From Paenibacillus gyeongsangnamensis (GTDB lineage: Bacteria > Bacillota > Bacilli > Paenibacillales > NBRC-103111): a stretch of 64,000 bases of DNA. The stretch lies in contig NZ_JAQAGZ010000005.1 in assembly GCF_027533625.1 (NCBI RefSeq), forward strand, positions 1 through 64,000. Direction: 5' to 3'. The notes under the pieces were generated by a model that did no database searches, was not told the DNA's origin, and was given only the letters and a program-made list of their open reading frames with translations. How positions within the stretch are numbered: the first letter of the stretch is position 1; every line of letters begins with the position of its first letter. Position numbers and translations under genes: made by a program. Shown here one piece after another: positions 7,331 through 16,643 of the stretch.

Positions 7331-10300
7331 CTATTCGGTTGCAACGGATTGGTCGGCTTGCAAGCCTACCGGCGCGATGCGCACGAAGTTCGTTTGCAGG
7401 TTAGCGAGCAGGTGGTCGATGCCTTGCGCCGCTTCCGTTTGGCCGGACTTCTCGAGCTCATCGCGGTAAGCGCCGAGCAGCTCGTTCAGATCACTGATGC
7501 TTTGCTGTCCGATGGATTCGATCTTCACCTTCGCGCCTTTCGCGATACGGCGCTCGATCGCAGCTTGGTCGAGACCCATCTCAGGAACGAGGCGCTGGTA
7601 GATTACGCCGCCGGTCATCCCTGCGCAGATCCATGGACCCGGATCGCCCATGACAACGGCGCGGCCGTTGGTCATGTACTCGAAGGCGAAGCCTTTGAGG
7701 TTCGCGCGAGCGGCCAATCCACCCAGATCGTCGCGCAACGGTGTCGTGATTTCGCCGCCGAAGACGACGTCCGCTCCGGAGAAGCGGATGCAGGCACGGG
7801 TATCGGCGTTGCCCTGAATCAGGAACAAGCCATGCTGTGCGCCGTAACCGAACGACTTGCCGACGGAACCGTTGATGAACTGCTTGTGCTTGCTAGGCGC
7901 CTTCATGATGGCTACTTTACCGCCGGAGGACATCTTGCCTACGCCGTCCTCAGCTCCGCCGTGTACCGTAATCGCAATACCGCGCGCATTGAAGGCTGCA
8001 AGACCGTTACCTGGCACGGAGCCGTCGGTAATGGTGATGTCCACGCCAGGCAGCGAATCGTAGCTGCCGTCGAATCGGTCGCGTACGCGGTGGCTGGCAT
8101 AACGGCTGCCCAGAATACGGGACTCAGCGTCAACCTTGTGCCATTTGCGCTCGACTGTAGTCTCGAAAGAGACGGAATCCGGGAAGAACTCTTGGCCTTC
8201 GGCGCCGGCTGCGATGCGGATATCGGAAGATACTGCTGCGGCTGCTTCCGCCAGGGCCACTTCGTGAGCTGCCGCGAACGAAACCGGAGCCGGACGAAGA
8301 ATGTCGGACAGGTCGATTCGGTCCAGGTGGCTCACTTGCTGCAGCAAGTCGGAACGGCCTACCAGGTCCTGCAGGTTATTGAAGCCGAGGCCGGCTACGA
8401 CTTCACGCACTTCTTGACCGATGCCGCCGAACAAGCGGACAAGGGATTCGACCGCCAGATCGTATACGCGTGGTACGAAGCGGCGAAGGCCTTTTTCCTC
8501 AGCTTCTTCCATGGAATCGATCTGAGTTGCGATACCTACGTGACAGGTGTCGAGGTGACAGCCGCGGCAGGTCGTACAGCCGATGGACTGCATCGCGATC
8601 GAGCCGAAGCCTACGCGGTTTGCGCCGAGCAGCACCATCTTGACAACGTCCGCACCGGACTTCATGCCGCCGTCGGACCACAGCTCAACGCGGTGGCGAA
8701 GGCCAGCTTCGATCAAAGCCAGGTGAGCGAGCTTCGTGCCGATCTCGGTAGGCAAGCCGACGTGCGTGATCGAGTGAATCCGCGCCGCGCCCGTACCGCC
8801 GTCGAAGCCGGAAAGCGTGATGACGTCCGCGCCCGCTTTGGCTACGCCGACCGCAATCGTTCCGATGCCCGGTACGACAGGTACTTTTACGATAATTTTC
8901 GCTTTGCGTCCGCTCGCTTCTTTCAGCTCGGAGATGATTTGCGCCAAGTCCTCGATGGAGTAAATATCATGGTTGTTGGACGGCGAAATCAGGTCAGAGC
9001 CGATCGTTGCGTTCCGTGCAGCTGCAATTTTGGCCGTAACCTTGGAGCCCGGCAGGTGACCGCCTTCGCCCGGTTTTGCGCCTTGACCGATCTTGATCTC
9101 GAGGAACGCTACGGCATTGGCCAGCTCGACGTTGACGCCGAAACGTCCGGACGCCACTTGCGCGCCACGGGTCCGCTTGTAGCGGCCCAGCATGTCTTTG
9201 ATCTCGCCGCCTTCGCCGTTCATGGTAACCATGTTCAGGCGCTCGCCGGCTTCCGCATAGGCGCGGAACGCCGTTTCGTTCTGCGAACCGAAGGACATGG
9301 ACGAGATGAGCATAGGCAGATCGTGCCCGCCAATGCTGATGTCTACTTGAGACGGATCAAGCGGCTTGCGGCCTTCAGCCAATGCCTTCTCAACATTGAA
9401 ATCCGCTACGTGACGGATGGAAATCGGATTCTTCTTCTCTTCTTCCTGCAGCTTATTGCGGTAATCTTCATACGAAGCCGCTCCGGAGGCCGCATCGCCG
9501 AGAGCCTTCCACATGCGTTGGAAGAAACGGAAGTTCTTCGCCGCTTTGGCTTTCGGGTTGGAGAAGTCGTTGTAACGGGCTTCGGCGTTCGCTTCGAGCT
9601 CGGCATAGCCGGTACCCGCTTTGTCGCTGCCCAGGTAGTTGACGATATCCAGCACTTCCGCCAGCTCCGGCTTCAGTCCGATGGAGGAGAAGAAGCGCGT
9701 ATAGCCGCGAAGCTCGTGGGTACCGATGGTGGAGATGACTTTCTCCAGGCCTTTCATGAGTGCCGTGAACACCTTGCGCGCCGCAGGCGCTCCATCCTTC
9801 GCGGATGCGGTAGCGAACAGCACGTAAGGGGAAATTACATCCGCGCCCAGACCGCAGGCTACGGCAATATCGTGCAGGCTGCGGATCGAAGCGCTGCGCA
9901 GCACGACGGTCGCTTGGCGGCGAAGGTTGTCGCCGGAGCCCAGCTTCTCGGCGCGCAGTGCGATATCGACCTTGGATACCGCGAGGTGCGGATCCATCCA
10001 GAGACGATCGTTCTGATGCGCTTCGCTGTCATCGAGAATAAGCAGCATGGCGCCGCCGCGTACCGCTTGAACGGCATCCTGCGCCAATTGGTCGAGCGCC
10101 GTCTGCAGCGAACCGCCGCGAGGGAAGGTCAAGGAAAGCTTCACGACGGCGCCTTGGAAGATCGCCATCAGCTGCTCCAGGCTCGGCTGCTTCAGCTCCG
10201 ACAAGGAATCCGTGCCGTTGCTGCCTTCGAGTACGGCCGGATACAGCAGCTCGACGCGAGGACGCTGATCGGGCTGCCCGTATACGGACGGACGAGGGCC

Positions 10301-11875
10301 GACGATGATCCGGGTGGAGAAATGCTCCATCTCGCGGTCCCGGTCGATCGCAGGGTTCGTTACGACCGCTACGCTCTCTTTAATGAAATCCGGAATGTTC
10401 TGACGTTCCCATGCAAGCGCCGCGTGCGGGCTGTCATGGCCGAGGGAGCGGATCGGCTCGGCGCCGGTTTCGGCCATCGATTCGATATGCTGAATGCCGT
10501 CGCGGTCCCATCCGAAGGCGCTATAGATCGCATCCGTCGGAGCGAGATCTTCGGAAGCGGCCGCTTCCGGAGCTTGGGCGGTATTTTTCAAATGATGGCG
10601 CAGTCCGTCGAACTGGATGCCGCGGCTCTTCGCGCGCTCCAGCACTTTGCTTTGTACCTGATGGTAAGGAATGACCTGAACGTGCTCGCCCGGAGTCAAG
10701 ACAACGCCGACTTTCTCGCCAGGGGCGATCGGCTTCGGATCCGCAACCATGTCGCTGACCGTAATGACGCCTTGCTCGGAGGAGAAATACAGGGACGTTT
10801 CGCTCTCGACCATCCATACCGGACGAAGACCGAGCGCGTCTACGCTGAAGATGCATTCGTTGCCGTAACGGGATACGATCCCGGCCGGACCTTGGGCGTA
10901 ATGGCCCCACATTTGACGGAAGTATACGTACAAGTCCTGAAGCTCTTCGCGGTACAGCTTCATTTCGTTCAGGATCGGAGGGAATACGATCTCCATCGCT
11001 TCAAACAGACTCAGGTTAAAACGGTGGATGAACGTCTCGATCGTCCGGTTCATGTCCTGGGAGTCGGAGCCGCCGTCGACAAGCGGTACACCGACCATAT
11101 CCGCTTCGATGCGGAGCTTTTTCACCGTATTGATCTCGCCGTTATGGCCGAGCAGGGAGAACGGCTGCACGCGGAAGAAGCTGGATTGGGTGTTGGTGGA
11201 ATAACGGTTATGGCCGATCGTGACCTGCGCCGCAAACAGCGGATCGCGGGTATCGTTGTAATATAACGGAAGGATGCTGGCCGCACCCATGACTTTATAG
11301 GCGGCCGTGACATTGCTGAGGGTAGCTACGTGAACGTTGTACTTGGCCTCGATCGCCACGTGTAGCTCGAACAGATGGTCGGCCACCTTCACTTCCTGTT
11401 TGTCGCACAGAGCTGCGATTTGCCAGAAGGTAGGCTCGTCGTTTCGGCCGTTCGGGCCCAGAACGCTGCTGTCCACTTGGTTCTCCTGCTCCAGCAGGAT
11501 GCTGACTTGATGCTGCTTGAACAGCTCGCGGATGCCCGCTTGCATATCGGCAACGGAAATGTCCAGCTTGCGCGGTACAAAAATATGAGCAACGGAGAAG
11601 CGCTCGTCATAAACGAGTTTGCCGTCCAGGCCGGCGTCGGTCAGCTTCTTCTCCCACAGCGCTCTCGGAATATCGGTCAGAATGCCGCAGCCGTCTCCTT
11701 CTCCGTTAATGAAACCCGAACGATGTTCCAATTTAACAAGGGCGTCGATCGTCTTTTGGATGTTGTCACGGGAAGGGAAGCCGTCTTTCTCTACAATACA
11801 AATGATACCGCAGCTATCGTGCTCGGTGGCCAAAAGGTTCTGAAAACGGCCTTCATTGCGCATTACTTCATTCAT
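7331..11875 (-). CDS. gltB: glutamate synthase large subunit (GOGAT)
   Basis: Converts glutamine and 2-oxoglutarate to two glutamates. From ATG 11875 the protein is 1,514 aa. Domains in order: class II glutaminase with nucleophile Cys22 in EHDSCGI, so residues 1-21 would be the cleaved propeptide; a central linker domain; the FMN-binding synthase domain with the 3Fe-4S cysteines in CTTCRGCHLDTCHVGIA (C-x5-C-x4-C, plus one extra Cys); and the C-terminal glycine-rich beta-helix. The frame is open to a TTG at 11911, but the strong ribosome binding site GGGAGGTGA lies after that TTG, so the ATG is used. Between that site and the ATG lies a perfect 6-bp hairpin that shortens the effective spacing. 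No gltD small subunit is adjacent. Confidence 0.93.
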   Translation of the reverse strand: MNEVMRNEGRFQNLLATEHDSCGIICIVEKDGFPSRDNIQKTIDALVKLEHRSGFINGEGDGCGILTDIPRALWEKKLTDAGLDGKLVYDERFSVAHIFVPRKLDISVADMQAGIRELFKQHQVSILLEQENQVDSSVLGPNGRNDEPTFWQIAALCDKQEVKVADHLFELHVAIEAKYNVHVATLSNVTAAYKVMGAASILPLYYNDTRDPLFAAQVTIGHNRYSTNTQSSFFRVQPFSLLGHNGEINTVKKLRIEADMVGVPLVDGGSDSQDMNRTIETFIHRFNLSLFEAMEIVFPPILNEMKLYREELQDLYVYFRQMWGHYAQGPAGIVSRYGNECIFSVDALGLRPVWMVESETSLYFSSEQGVITVSDMVADPKPIAPGEKVGVVLTPGEHVQVIPYHQVQSKVLERAKSRGIQFDGLRHHLKNTAQAPEAAASEDLAPTDAIYSAFGWDRDGIQHIESMAETGAEPIRSLGHDSPHAALAWERQNIPDFIKESVAVVTNPAIDRDREMEHFSTRIIVGPRPSVYGQPDQRPRVELLYPAVLEGSNGTDSLSELKQPSLEQLMAIFQGAVVKLSLTFPRGGSLQTALDQLAQDAVQAVRGGAMLLILDDSEAHQNDRLWMDPHLAVSKVDIALRAEKLGSGDNLRRQATVVLRSASIRSLHDIAVACGLGADVISPYVLFATASAKDGAPAARKVFTALMKGLEKVISTIGTHELRGYTRFFSSIGLKPELAEVLDIVNYLGSDKAGTGYAELEANAEARYNDFSNPKAKAAKNFRFFQRMWKALGDAASGAASYEDYRNKLQEEEKKNPISIRHVADFNVEKALAEGRKPLDPSQVDISIGGHDLPMLISSMSFGSQNETAFRAYAEAGERLNMVTMNGEGGEIKDMLGRYKRTRGAQVASGRFGVNVELANAVAFLEIKIGQGAKPGEGGHLPGSKVTAKIAAARNATIGSDLISPSNNHDIYSIEDLAQIISELKEASGRKAKIIVKVPVVPGIGTIAVGVAKAGADVITLSGFDGGTGAARIHSITHVGLPTEIGTKLAHLALIEAGLRHRVELWSDGGMKSGADVVKMVLLGANRVGFGSIAMQSIGCTTCRGCHLDTCHVGIATQIDSMEEAEEKGLRRFVPRVYDLAVESLVRLFGGIGQEVREVVAGLGFNNLQDLVGRSDLLQQVSHLDRIDLSDILRPAPVSFAAAHEVALAEAAAAVSSDIRIAAGAEGQEFFPDSVSFETTVERKWHKVDAESRILGSRYASHRVRDRFDGSYDSLPGVDITITDGSVPGNGLAAFNARGIAITVHGGAEDGVGKMSSGGKVAIMKAPSKHKQFINGSVGKSFGYGAQHGLFLIQGNADTRACIRFSGADVVFGGEITTPLRDDLGGLAARANLKGFAFEYMTNGRAVVMGDPGPWICAGMTGGVIYQRLVPEMGLDQAAIERRIAKGAKVKIESIGQQSISDLNELLGAYRDELEKSGQTEAAQGIDHLLANLQTNFVRIAPVGLQADQSVATE

Positions 11876-11883
11876 GTTCTGAT

Positions 11884-11909
11884 GGTCAGCAGGCTGACCT
11901 TCACCTCCC
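11884..11909 (-). promoter_or_regulatory. gltB ribosome binding site with intervening hairpin
   Basis: On the minus strand GGGAGGTGAA (11909-11900) is followed at once by GGTCAG-CCTG-CTGACC (11899-11884), a perfect 6-bp stem with a 4-nt loop, then ATCAGAAC and the ATG at 11875. Linear spacing from the site is about 25 nt, too long; with the stem folded it is near 10. Confidence 0.6.
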
Positions 11910-11911
11910 AA

Positions 11912-12304
11912 ATAAAATGTGGCGGATCATCCGTAAGTTAAGGTTTTGCTCATGTCGCATAAGAAAGCGGACAAAGTCACATCGGCAGAGAGGTTGAATA
12001 AAAATACATTAAACCTGCATAAATGACTTGATCTACAGTTCTTTGTTTGACGCGAAAAAGCGCTAAAGCGGTCGAAGATAAAAAAATAATGTGCCCACTT
12101 CGACAAAATGAGCGCATATCATCGCGGCCTTCATGACGAAAACCTTACATTATATCCGATTGTAATGCTGCTTAAAGTATTACTAGAATACCATGAAATT
12201 GTACCTTAGACAATAGAACAATAAGGGTAATTGATTGATGTAAGCGCTATCTATTTTGCATAACTGGTGAATAATGGGGAAAAATCGCGCCGTTTCGCGG
12301 TTTT
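11912..12304. other. intergenic region between hemL terminator and gltB
   Basis: About 390 bp with no convincing gene on either strand. On the minus strand a possible promoter for gltB is TTTAAG (12176-12171), 16 bp, TATAAT (12154-12149), which would give a leader of roughly 260 nt. A perfect cre site lies at 12239-12252. I saw no clear GltC or TnrA box. Confidence 0.5.
12239..12252. promoter_or_regulatory. perfect cre (CcpA) site upstream of gltB
   Basis: TGTAAGCGCTATCT fits TGWAAGCGYTWWCW at all 14 positions. It lies about 365 bp upstream of the gltB ATG and about 85 bp upstream of the proposed -10, a position more usual for activation than for road-block repression. CcpA control of glutamate synthesis is known in Bacillus, though partly indirect. 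Confidence 0.55.
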
Positions 12305-12346
12305 GAAAAAGCGAACGAACTATTACCGAATTTCGATAATAGTTCG
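12305..12346 (-). terminator. terminator of hemL
   Basis: Perfect 10-bp stem CGAACTATTA/TAATAGTTCG (12316-12325 with 12337-12346). On the minus strand it is followed by TTCGCTTTTTC. It lies 40 bp after the hemL stop. Confidence 0.7.
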
Positions 12347-12387
12347 TGATTTAGGTGATAAATGAAATTTATTGTTGCTGCCCGACG

Positions 12388-13743
12388 CTACATCCGGGCG
12401 AAGGTCCGGTCTGCGGCCTCCAGCGTATAGGCCACGTCTTCCTCGGTATGAGCAGTGGTCAAAAACCAAGCTTCATACTTGGACGGAGCCAGGCAGATCC
12501 CTTGTTCGAGCATGAGCCGGAAAAATGCGGCGAACTGTTCTCCGTCGGTATCCTGGGCTTCTTCATAGTTCGTAACCGGGTGGTCGCAGAAGTGCGTCGA
12601 CAACGCCCCGCGGATGCGGTTGATCGTCAGCGGCACCCCGTGCCGCTGCGCGGACTTCGCGAGGCCCGCTTCAAGCGCCGCGCCGAGCTTGTCGAGCCGG
12701 TCGTACGTACCCGGCTCCTGGAGGGCCTGCAGGCAGGCGATGCCTGCGGAGATCGACGCGGGGTTGCCCGCCATCGTGCCGGCCTGATAAGCCGGCCCCA
12801 AGGGCGCCACCTGCGCCATGATGTCCTTGCGGCCCCCGTAGGCCCCGATCGGCAGTCCACCGCCGATGATTTTGCCCAGGGCCGTCAGGTCCGGCTCGAT
12901 GGCCGAGAAGTCGGCGGTGCCTGCGGCACCGTCCGCGCCCGGGAGGCCATCAAAGGTCTGTACCGTTCCGTAGTGGAACCGGAACGCCGTAATGACCTCG
13001 TCGTAGATGACGAGGGAGCCGTTGCCCCGCGCCAGCGCGCAGAGCCCTTCGAGGAAGCCGGGCTTCGGCATGACCATGCCGAAGTTGCCCACGACGGGCT
13101 CGACCATGACCGCGGCGACGTCGCCGCCCCAGCGGGCGAGAGCGGCTTCGAGCGCAGCGAGGTCGTTGTAGGGCACGGTGATCACCTCGTGCGCGATGCT
13201 GTTCGGGATCCCGGCGCTGTCGGGGATCCCGAGGGTGGACGGGCCGGAGCCCGCGGCGACGAGCACGAGATCCGAGTGGCCGTGGTAGCAGCCGGCGAAC
13301 TTGATGATCTTGCTGCGGCCCGTATAGGCCCGGGCAACGCGGATCGTCGTCATGACGGCCTCCGTGCCGGAGTTGACGAAACGGACCTTATCGAGTGACG
13401 GAATCGCTTCCTTCAGCAGGCGGGCGAATTCGATCTCCAGCTCGGTCGGCGTGCCGTAGAGCGTGCCGTTCCGTGCCGCGCGGCAGATGGCTTCCGTTAC
13501 ATGCGGATGGGCGTGGCCGAGAATAATAGGACCGTAAGCGGCCAAATAGTCAATGTAGCGGTTATCGTCCGCATCCCAGAAGTAGGCGCCCTGGCCTCGC
13601 TTCATAAAGACGGGTGCGCCGCCGCCGACGGCTTTGAACGAGCGGGAGGGACTGTTTACCCCGCCGACGATATGCTGCAGCGCGTCTTGATATAGCTGCT
13701 CGGAGCGGCTCCGGGAGCTCGCAAGGAATGAAGATTGGTTCAT
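12388..13743 (-). CDS. hemL: glutamate-1-semialdehyde 2,1-aminomutase
   Basis: PLP enzyme that converts glutamate-1-semialdehyde to 5-aminolevulinate, the C5-route entry to haem. 451 aa, somewhat longer than the usual ~430. Family features: [11 protein letters not shown] near residue 30, FVNSGTEA near 125, YHGHSD near 155, and the PLP lysine in [11 protein letters not shown] near 290. AAGGATG lies ahead of the ATG on the minus strand. It follows the phzF-like gene by 41 bp on the same strand and may be cotranscribed; the rest of the hem operon is not here, as is common for the second GSA aminomutase of Firmicutes (gsaB). Which copy this is cannot be told from the window. Confidence 0.92.
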   Translation of the reverse strand: MNQSSFLASSRSRSEQLYQDALQHIVGGVNSPSRSFKAVGGGAPVFMKRGQGAYFWDADDNRYIDYLAAYGPIILGHAHPHVTEAICRAARNGTLYGTPTELEIEFARLLKEAIPSLDKVRFVNSGTEAVMTTIRVARAYTGRSKIIKFAGCYHGHSDLVLVAAGSGPSTLGIPDSAGIPNSIAHEVITVPYNDLAALEAALARWGGDVAAVMVEPVVGNFGMVMPKPGFLEGLCALARGNGSLVIYDEVITAFRFHYGTVQTFDGLPGADGAAGTADFSAIEPDLTALGKIIGGGLPIGAYGGRKDIMAQVAPLGPAYQAGTMAGNPASISAGIACLQALQEPGTYDRLDKLGAALEAGLAKSAQRHGVPLTINRIRGALSTHFCDHPVTNYEEAQDTDGEQFAAFFRLMLEQGICLAPSKYEAWFLTTAHTEEDVAYTLEAADRTFARM

Positions 13744-13784
13744 GATTCTGATCGCATCCTTTTTTTATGTAAAATCGTTCGTTT

Positions 13785-14588
13785 TCATCTGCGCGGCGGA
13801 GGGAGCAGGTTTCCCTTCAGGACGGTAACGGCCTGGCCGTAGAGCAGCATCCGCGTCTCCGTCAGCTCGATCCGCAAGGTGCCCTCGCGTGCGGAGCATT
13901 GCTTTGCTGTAAAGATCCGCTTCCCGAGCTTGGACGCCCAATAGGGTGCCAGCGCGCAATGAGCCGATCCGGTCACGGGATCTTCCGGAATGCCGAGCCG
14001 TGGGAAGAAGCAGCGGGAGACGAAGTCCGTGCCGGAAGAATCGGAACGGGCGGTAACAAGGACGCCCCGAACGGGAATGGCGGAGAGCAAGGCGTAGTCC
14101 GGCTTTAGACGGCGGACCGTCTCTTCATCCGCGACCTCAACGAGCAGATCCATCCGGTTCGTTCCGGTAAATCCGATTTCGGCTGTTCCGAGGGCTTCGG
14201 CCAGACCGGGTGGGCATTCCATAGGAACTACGGGCTCGCTTGGAAAATCAAGCCGGATCCAATCTTCCTGCCGCCTCGCCGTAAGCAGGCCGCTGCGGGT
14301 ATGGAAGCGGATCTCCGACTGAAGCGGCACCCGGTCCGTTTCCCAAAGCGCATGGGCCGCCGCCAAGGTGGCATGGCCGCACAAGTCGACTTCGACATCC
14401 GGCGTAAACCAGCGGAGCCGGTAGTCGGGGCCCTCCTGGCACAGAAAGGCCGTCTCGGACTGCTGCATCTCCATCGCCGCCTGCTGCATCCAAGCGTCAC
14501 CGGGAAAGGCGTCCAGGAAGCAAACGGCAGCCGGATTGCCGTGAAACGGCCGGTCGGTAAAGGCATCGACCATCATGAGTTCGGTCAT
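13785..14588 (-). CDS. PhzF family protein (phenazine biosynthesis-like isomerase/epimerase)
   Basis: 267 aa with the diaminopimelate-epimerase-like fold of PhzF: DAFTDRPFHGNPAAVC at the N-terminus, the catalytic Glu in QQSETAF (near residue 44), DLCGHATLAAAHAL, and the second-half motifs GIPEDPVTGSAHCALAPYW. These are conserved in the family, but most members act outside phenazine synthesis and their substrates are unknown. Start at ATG 14588, nine bases from GGAG; an ATG at 14594 is only three bases from it. Divergent from the marR gene; probably precedes hemL in one transcript. Confidence 0.85.
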   Translation of the reverse strand: MTELMMVDAFTDRPFHGNPAAVCFLDAFPGDAWMQQAAMEMQQSETAFLCQEGPDYRLRWFTPDVEVDLCGHATLAAAHALWETDRVPLQSEIRFHTRSGLLTARRQEDWIRLDFPSEPVVPMECPPGLAEALGTAEIGFTGTNRMDLLVEVADEETVRRLKPDYALLSAIPVRGVLVTARSDSSGTDFVSRCFFPRLGIPEDPVTGSAHCALAPYWASKLGKRIFTAKQCSAREGTLRIELTETRMLLYGQAVTVLKGNLLPPPRR

Positions 14589-14700
14589 CAGCATCTTCTC
14601 CTTATCATGATCATGTAACGTGGAACAAGGTCAGCCGTTTCGCGAACGGAGTAAGGTATTCTGTACATTATAAGGAATTTTGCTCCGGAAGAAAACCGTC

Positions 14701-14730
14701 TTGACGTAAATTAGTTGTAATATATATAAT
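14701..14730 (+). promoter_or_regulatory. sigma-A promoter of marR-MFS operon
   Basis: TTGACG (14701-14706), 18-bp spacer, TATAAT (14725-14730). Near-consensus and 66 bp ahead of the marR ATG. Confidence 0.7.
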
Positions 14731-14745
14731 TGTTATAACAACTAA
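14711..14745. promoter_or_regulatory. probable MarR operator
   Basis: Outer inverted repeat TTAGTTGT/ACAACTAA (14711-14718 with 14738-14745) enclosing the perfect 12-bp palindrome TTGTTATAACAA (14730-14741). It overlaps the -10 and transcription start of the marR promoter. AT-rich palindromes of this kind are typical MarR-family sites, so autoregulation is likely. Confidence 0.65.
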
Positions 14746-14795
14746 ATCGCCATCATTTGATGGTATACTCGCCCGCAGGGAAAGGAGAAAGGTGT

Positions 14796-15287
14796 ATGAA
14801 ACCTAATCCGACACCGGATCAGGAGCCGTTCGGCGTCATTCTGGCGCAGACGTACCGCCGAGTCGTGCTGCTGCTGACGAACCGGTTCCGGCCTTACGGT
14901 ATTACGCCCGAGCAGTGGAGTCTGCTCAATCAGCTGTGCGTGAAAGAAGGTGTGCCGCAAAAGAAATTAGCGGAGCGGACGGATCGGGACCAGCCTACGG
15001 TTACCCGCATTCTCGATGTGCTGGAGCGCAAGGGCTGGACCGTCCGGAAGCCGAACTCCGAAGACCGCCGTTCGTTTCTTGTTTACGCTACGGAGGAAGG
15101 ACGCAAGCTGGCCGCTGAGCTCGAGCCGCTCGAACGGCAGACGCTGCAGGAGCTGCTCGAATGTGTGCAGGAAAGCCAGTGCGAGGCATTGAAACAGGCG
15201 CTGAAGCGGATCGGCGAACGGGCCGCAGCGCTGAAGGAGACCTCAGAACCTACGGAGGCCGCCTACAATAACGGATCCGATCAGTAA
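14796..15287 (+). CDS. MarR family transcriptional regulator
   Basis: 163 aa winged-helix repressor. The recognition region KKLAERTDRDQPTVTRILDVLERKGW and the wing EDRRSFLVYATEEGRKL are characteristic; flanking helices would form the dimer. Start at ATG 14796 with AAAGGAG ten bases upstream (the frame is open to 14757). The next gene is an MFS exporter 49 bp on, the classic MarR-plus-efflux pair, and a palindromic operator covers the promoter. The ligand is probably a small toxic compound carried by the exporter; this is inferred from context. Confidence 0.88.
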   Translation: MKPNPTPDQEPFGVILAQTYRRVVLLLTNRFRPYGITPEQWSLLNQLCVKEGVPQKKLAERTDRDQPTVTRILDVLERKGWTVRKPNSEDRRSFLVYATEEGRKLAAELEPLERQTLQELLECVQESQCEALKQALKRIGERAAALKETSEPTEAAYNNGSDQ

Positions 15288-15336
15288 ACGGCTTTCCGCT
15301 TAGGCAAGCATCTTGGAGAGGAGAATCAAAGAAATT

Positions 15337-16557
15337 ATGATACCTGAGAGTACCTCTTCGGCCCTATGGACCAAGAGTTTTATTTTGTTAACGCTTTGCA
15401 ATCTGTGTATTTATATGAACATCCAAATGATTACGCCGTCGCTCCCGGCTTATGTGGCCGGCACGCTGGGAGGCGGGGGAATGACCGTAAGTCTGGTCAT
15501 CAGCCTCTTTGCGCTCTCGGCCATCGTGACCAGGCTGTTCACGGCGGCGGCGTTCAAACGGTTCGGGCTTAGGACGATCCTGTTCGGCGGTCTGATCATT
15601 TTCGCGATTTCTACGGCAGGCTATGCGGCCGTGGCGACGCTCGGTTTGCTGCTCGTCATCCGTATCGTTTACGGCATCGGCTTCGGTTTTGCGGGAACCG
15701 CCTTCGGCACCCTGGTCTCCCAAGTCATTCCGGTGCGCCGGATGGGAGAGGGGATGGGCTACTTCGGCCTGTCCACCAGCTTATCCATGTCGCTCGCTCC
15801 CGTCATCGGCCTATGGCTGCTGAACGGCTACGGCTTTCACCGGCTTATTCTGGTATCCAGCGCGCTCGCGGCGCTGGTGTTCGTGTTCGCGGCATGGATC
15901 AAGCCGTCCGAAGCCTCTCACAAAGAGGAGCGCCCGGTTTCCGCTGCCGCTGCTGCGCAGGCGCCGGAACGCATGGCTTGGTTTGACCCCGGGGCCATGT
16001 TCCCGTGTCTGCTGAGCCTGCTGCTGTCCGTCACCTATGGCGGTCTGATCAGCTTCATCGCTTTATTCGGCAAAGAAACGAATCTAGGCAATGTCGGCTG
16101 GTTCTTTCTCTTCAACGCCATGATGGTGCTGGTGGTTCGCCCGTTCTCGGGCAAGCTGTTCGACCGGAAGGGACATGCCGCCGTACTTCCCGCCGGGGCG
16201 GTCTTTACGGGGCTTGGCCTTGTGCTGCTGTCGTATACCGGCGGCATGGTCATGCTGCTGCTGTCCGCTCTGTGCTACGGCGTCGGGTACGGAATGCTGC
16301 AGCCGTCGCTGCAGGCCTGGACGATCCAAAGGTCGAAGCCCGGCCGGAGGGCGGCGGCGACAGGCCTATTCTACAACTCCATCGACCTCGGCATCGCCAT
16401 CGGCTCCTTCCTGCTGGGCTATGTGTCCACGGTGACCGGCTATGCGGGTATGTACCGCTGGTCCGCTTCCGCCATGGTTCTCTTCATCGCACTGTATGCG
16501 GCTTACCTGCTGTTGTCGAGAAAATCGGCATCGGCGCCTGCTGTGGACCGGATTTAG
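15337..16557 (+). CDS. MFS transporter (drug-efflux type)
   Basis: 407-aa inner-membrane protein with about 12 hydrophobic segments in two six-helix halves, separated by a charged central loop (KPSEASHKEERP). The loop between helices 2 and 3 carries the MFS A-like motif FKRFGLRTI. Its length and the adjacent MarR repressor fit a Bcr/YwoG-like exporter; substrate unknown. ATG 15337 is preferred; AGGAG lies 13 bases upstream, a little far, and an in-frame TTG at 15313 would lie before that site. Confidence 0.82.
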   Translation: MIPESTSSALWTKSFILLTLCNLCIYMNIQMITPSLPAYVAGTLGGGGMTVSLVISLFALSAIVTRLFTAAAFKRFGLRTILFGGLIIFAISTAGYAAVATLGLLLVIRIVYGIGFGFAGTAFGTLVSQVIPVRRMGEGMGYFGLSTSLSMSLAPVIGLWLLNGYGFHRLILVSSALAALVFVFAAWIKPSEASHKEERPVSAAAAAQAPERMAWFDPGAMFPCLLSLLLSVTYGGLISFIALFGKETNLGNVGWFFLFNAMMVLVVRPFSGKLFDRKGHAAVLPAGAVFTGLGLVLLSYTGGMVMLLLSALCYGVGYGMLQPSLQAWTIQRSKPGRRAAATGLFYNSIDLGIAIGSFLLGYVSTVTGYAGMYRWSASAMVLFIALYAAYLLLSRKSASAPAVDRI

Positions 16558-16578
16558 ATCTTGAATCCATAATAGCCA

Positions 16579-16632
16579 AAACGCCCCGCTTTCCGAGGAA
16601 CGCAAGTTCCGAAGAAAAGCGGAGCGTTTTTT
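16579..16632 (+). terminator. terminator between MFS and LCP genes
   Basis: Long stem AACGCCCCGCTTTCCGAGGAAC paired with GTTCCGAAGAAAAGCGGAGCGTT, followed by TTTTTT. The opposite strand also ends in four T, so it may serve both converging genes. Confidence 0.8.
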
Positions 16633-16643
16633 CGCTGTAAAGC

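Noticed and set aside
7238..11266. 1,342-codon open frame on the plus strand
   Set aside because: It lies antisense to gltB, whose frame carries all expected domains. The antisense protein is low-complexity Arg/Ala/Asp/Gln-rich, typical of a shadow frame opposite a GC-biased gene, and lacks a ribosome binding site.
11909..11911. TTG as the start of gltB
   Set aside because: The strong ribosome binding site lies downstream of it, and the enzyme's N-terminus fits ATG 11875.
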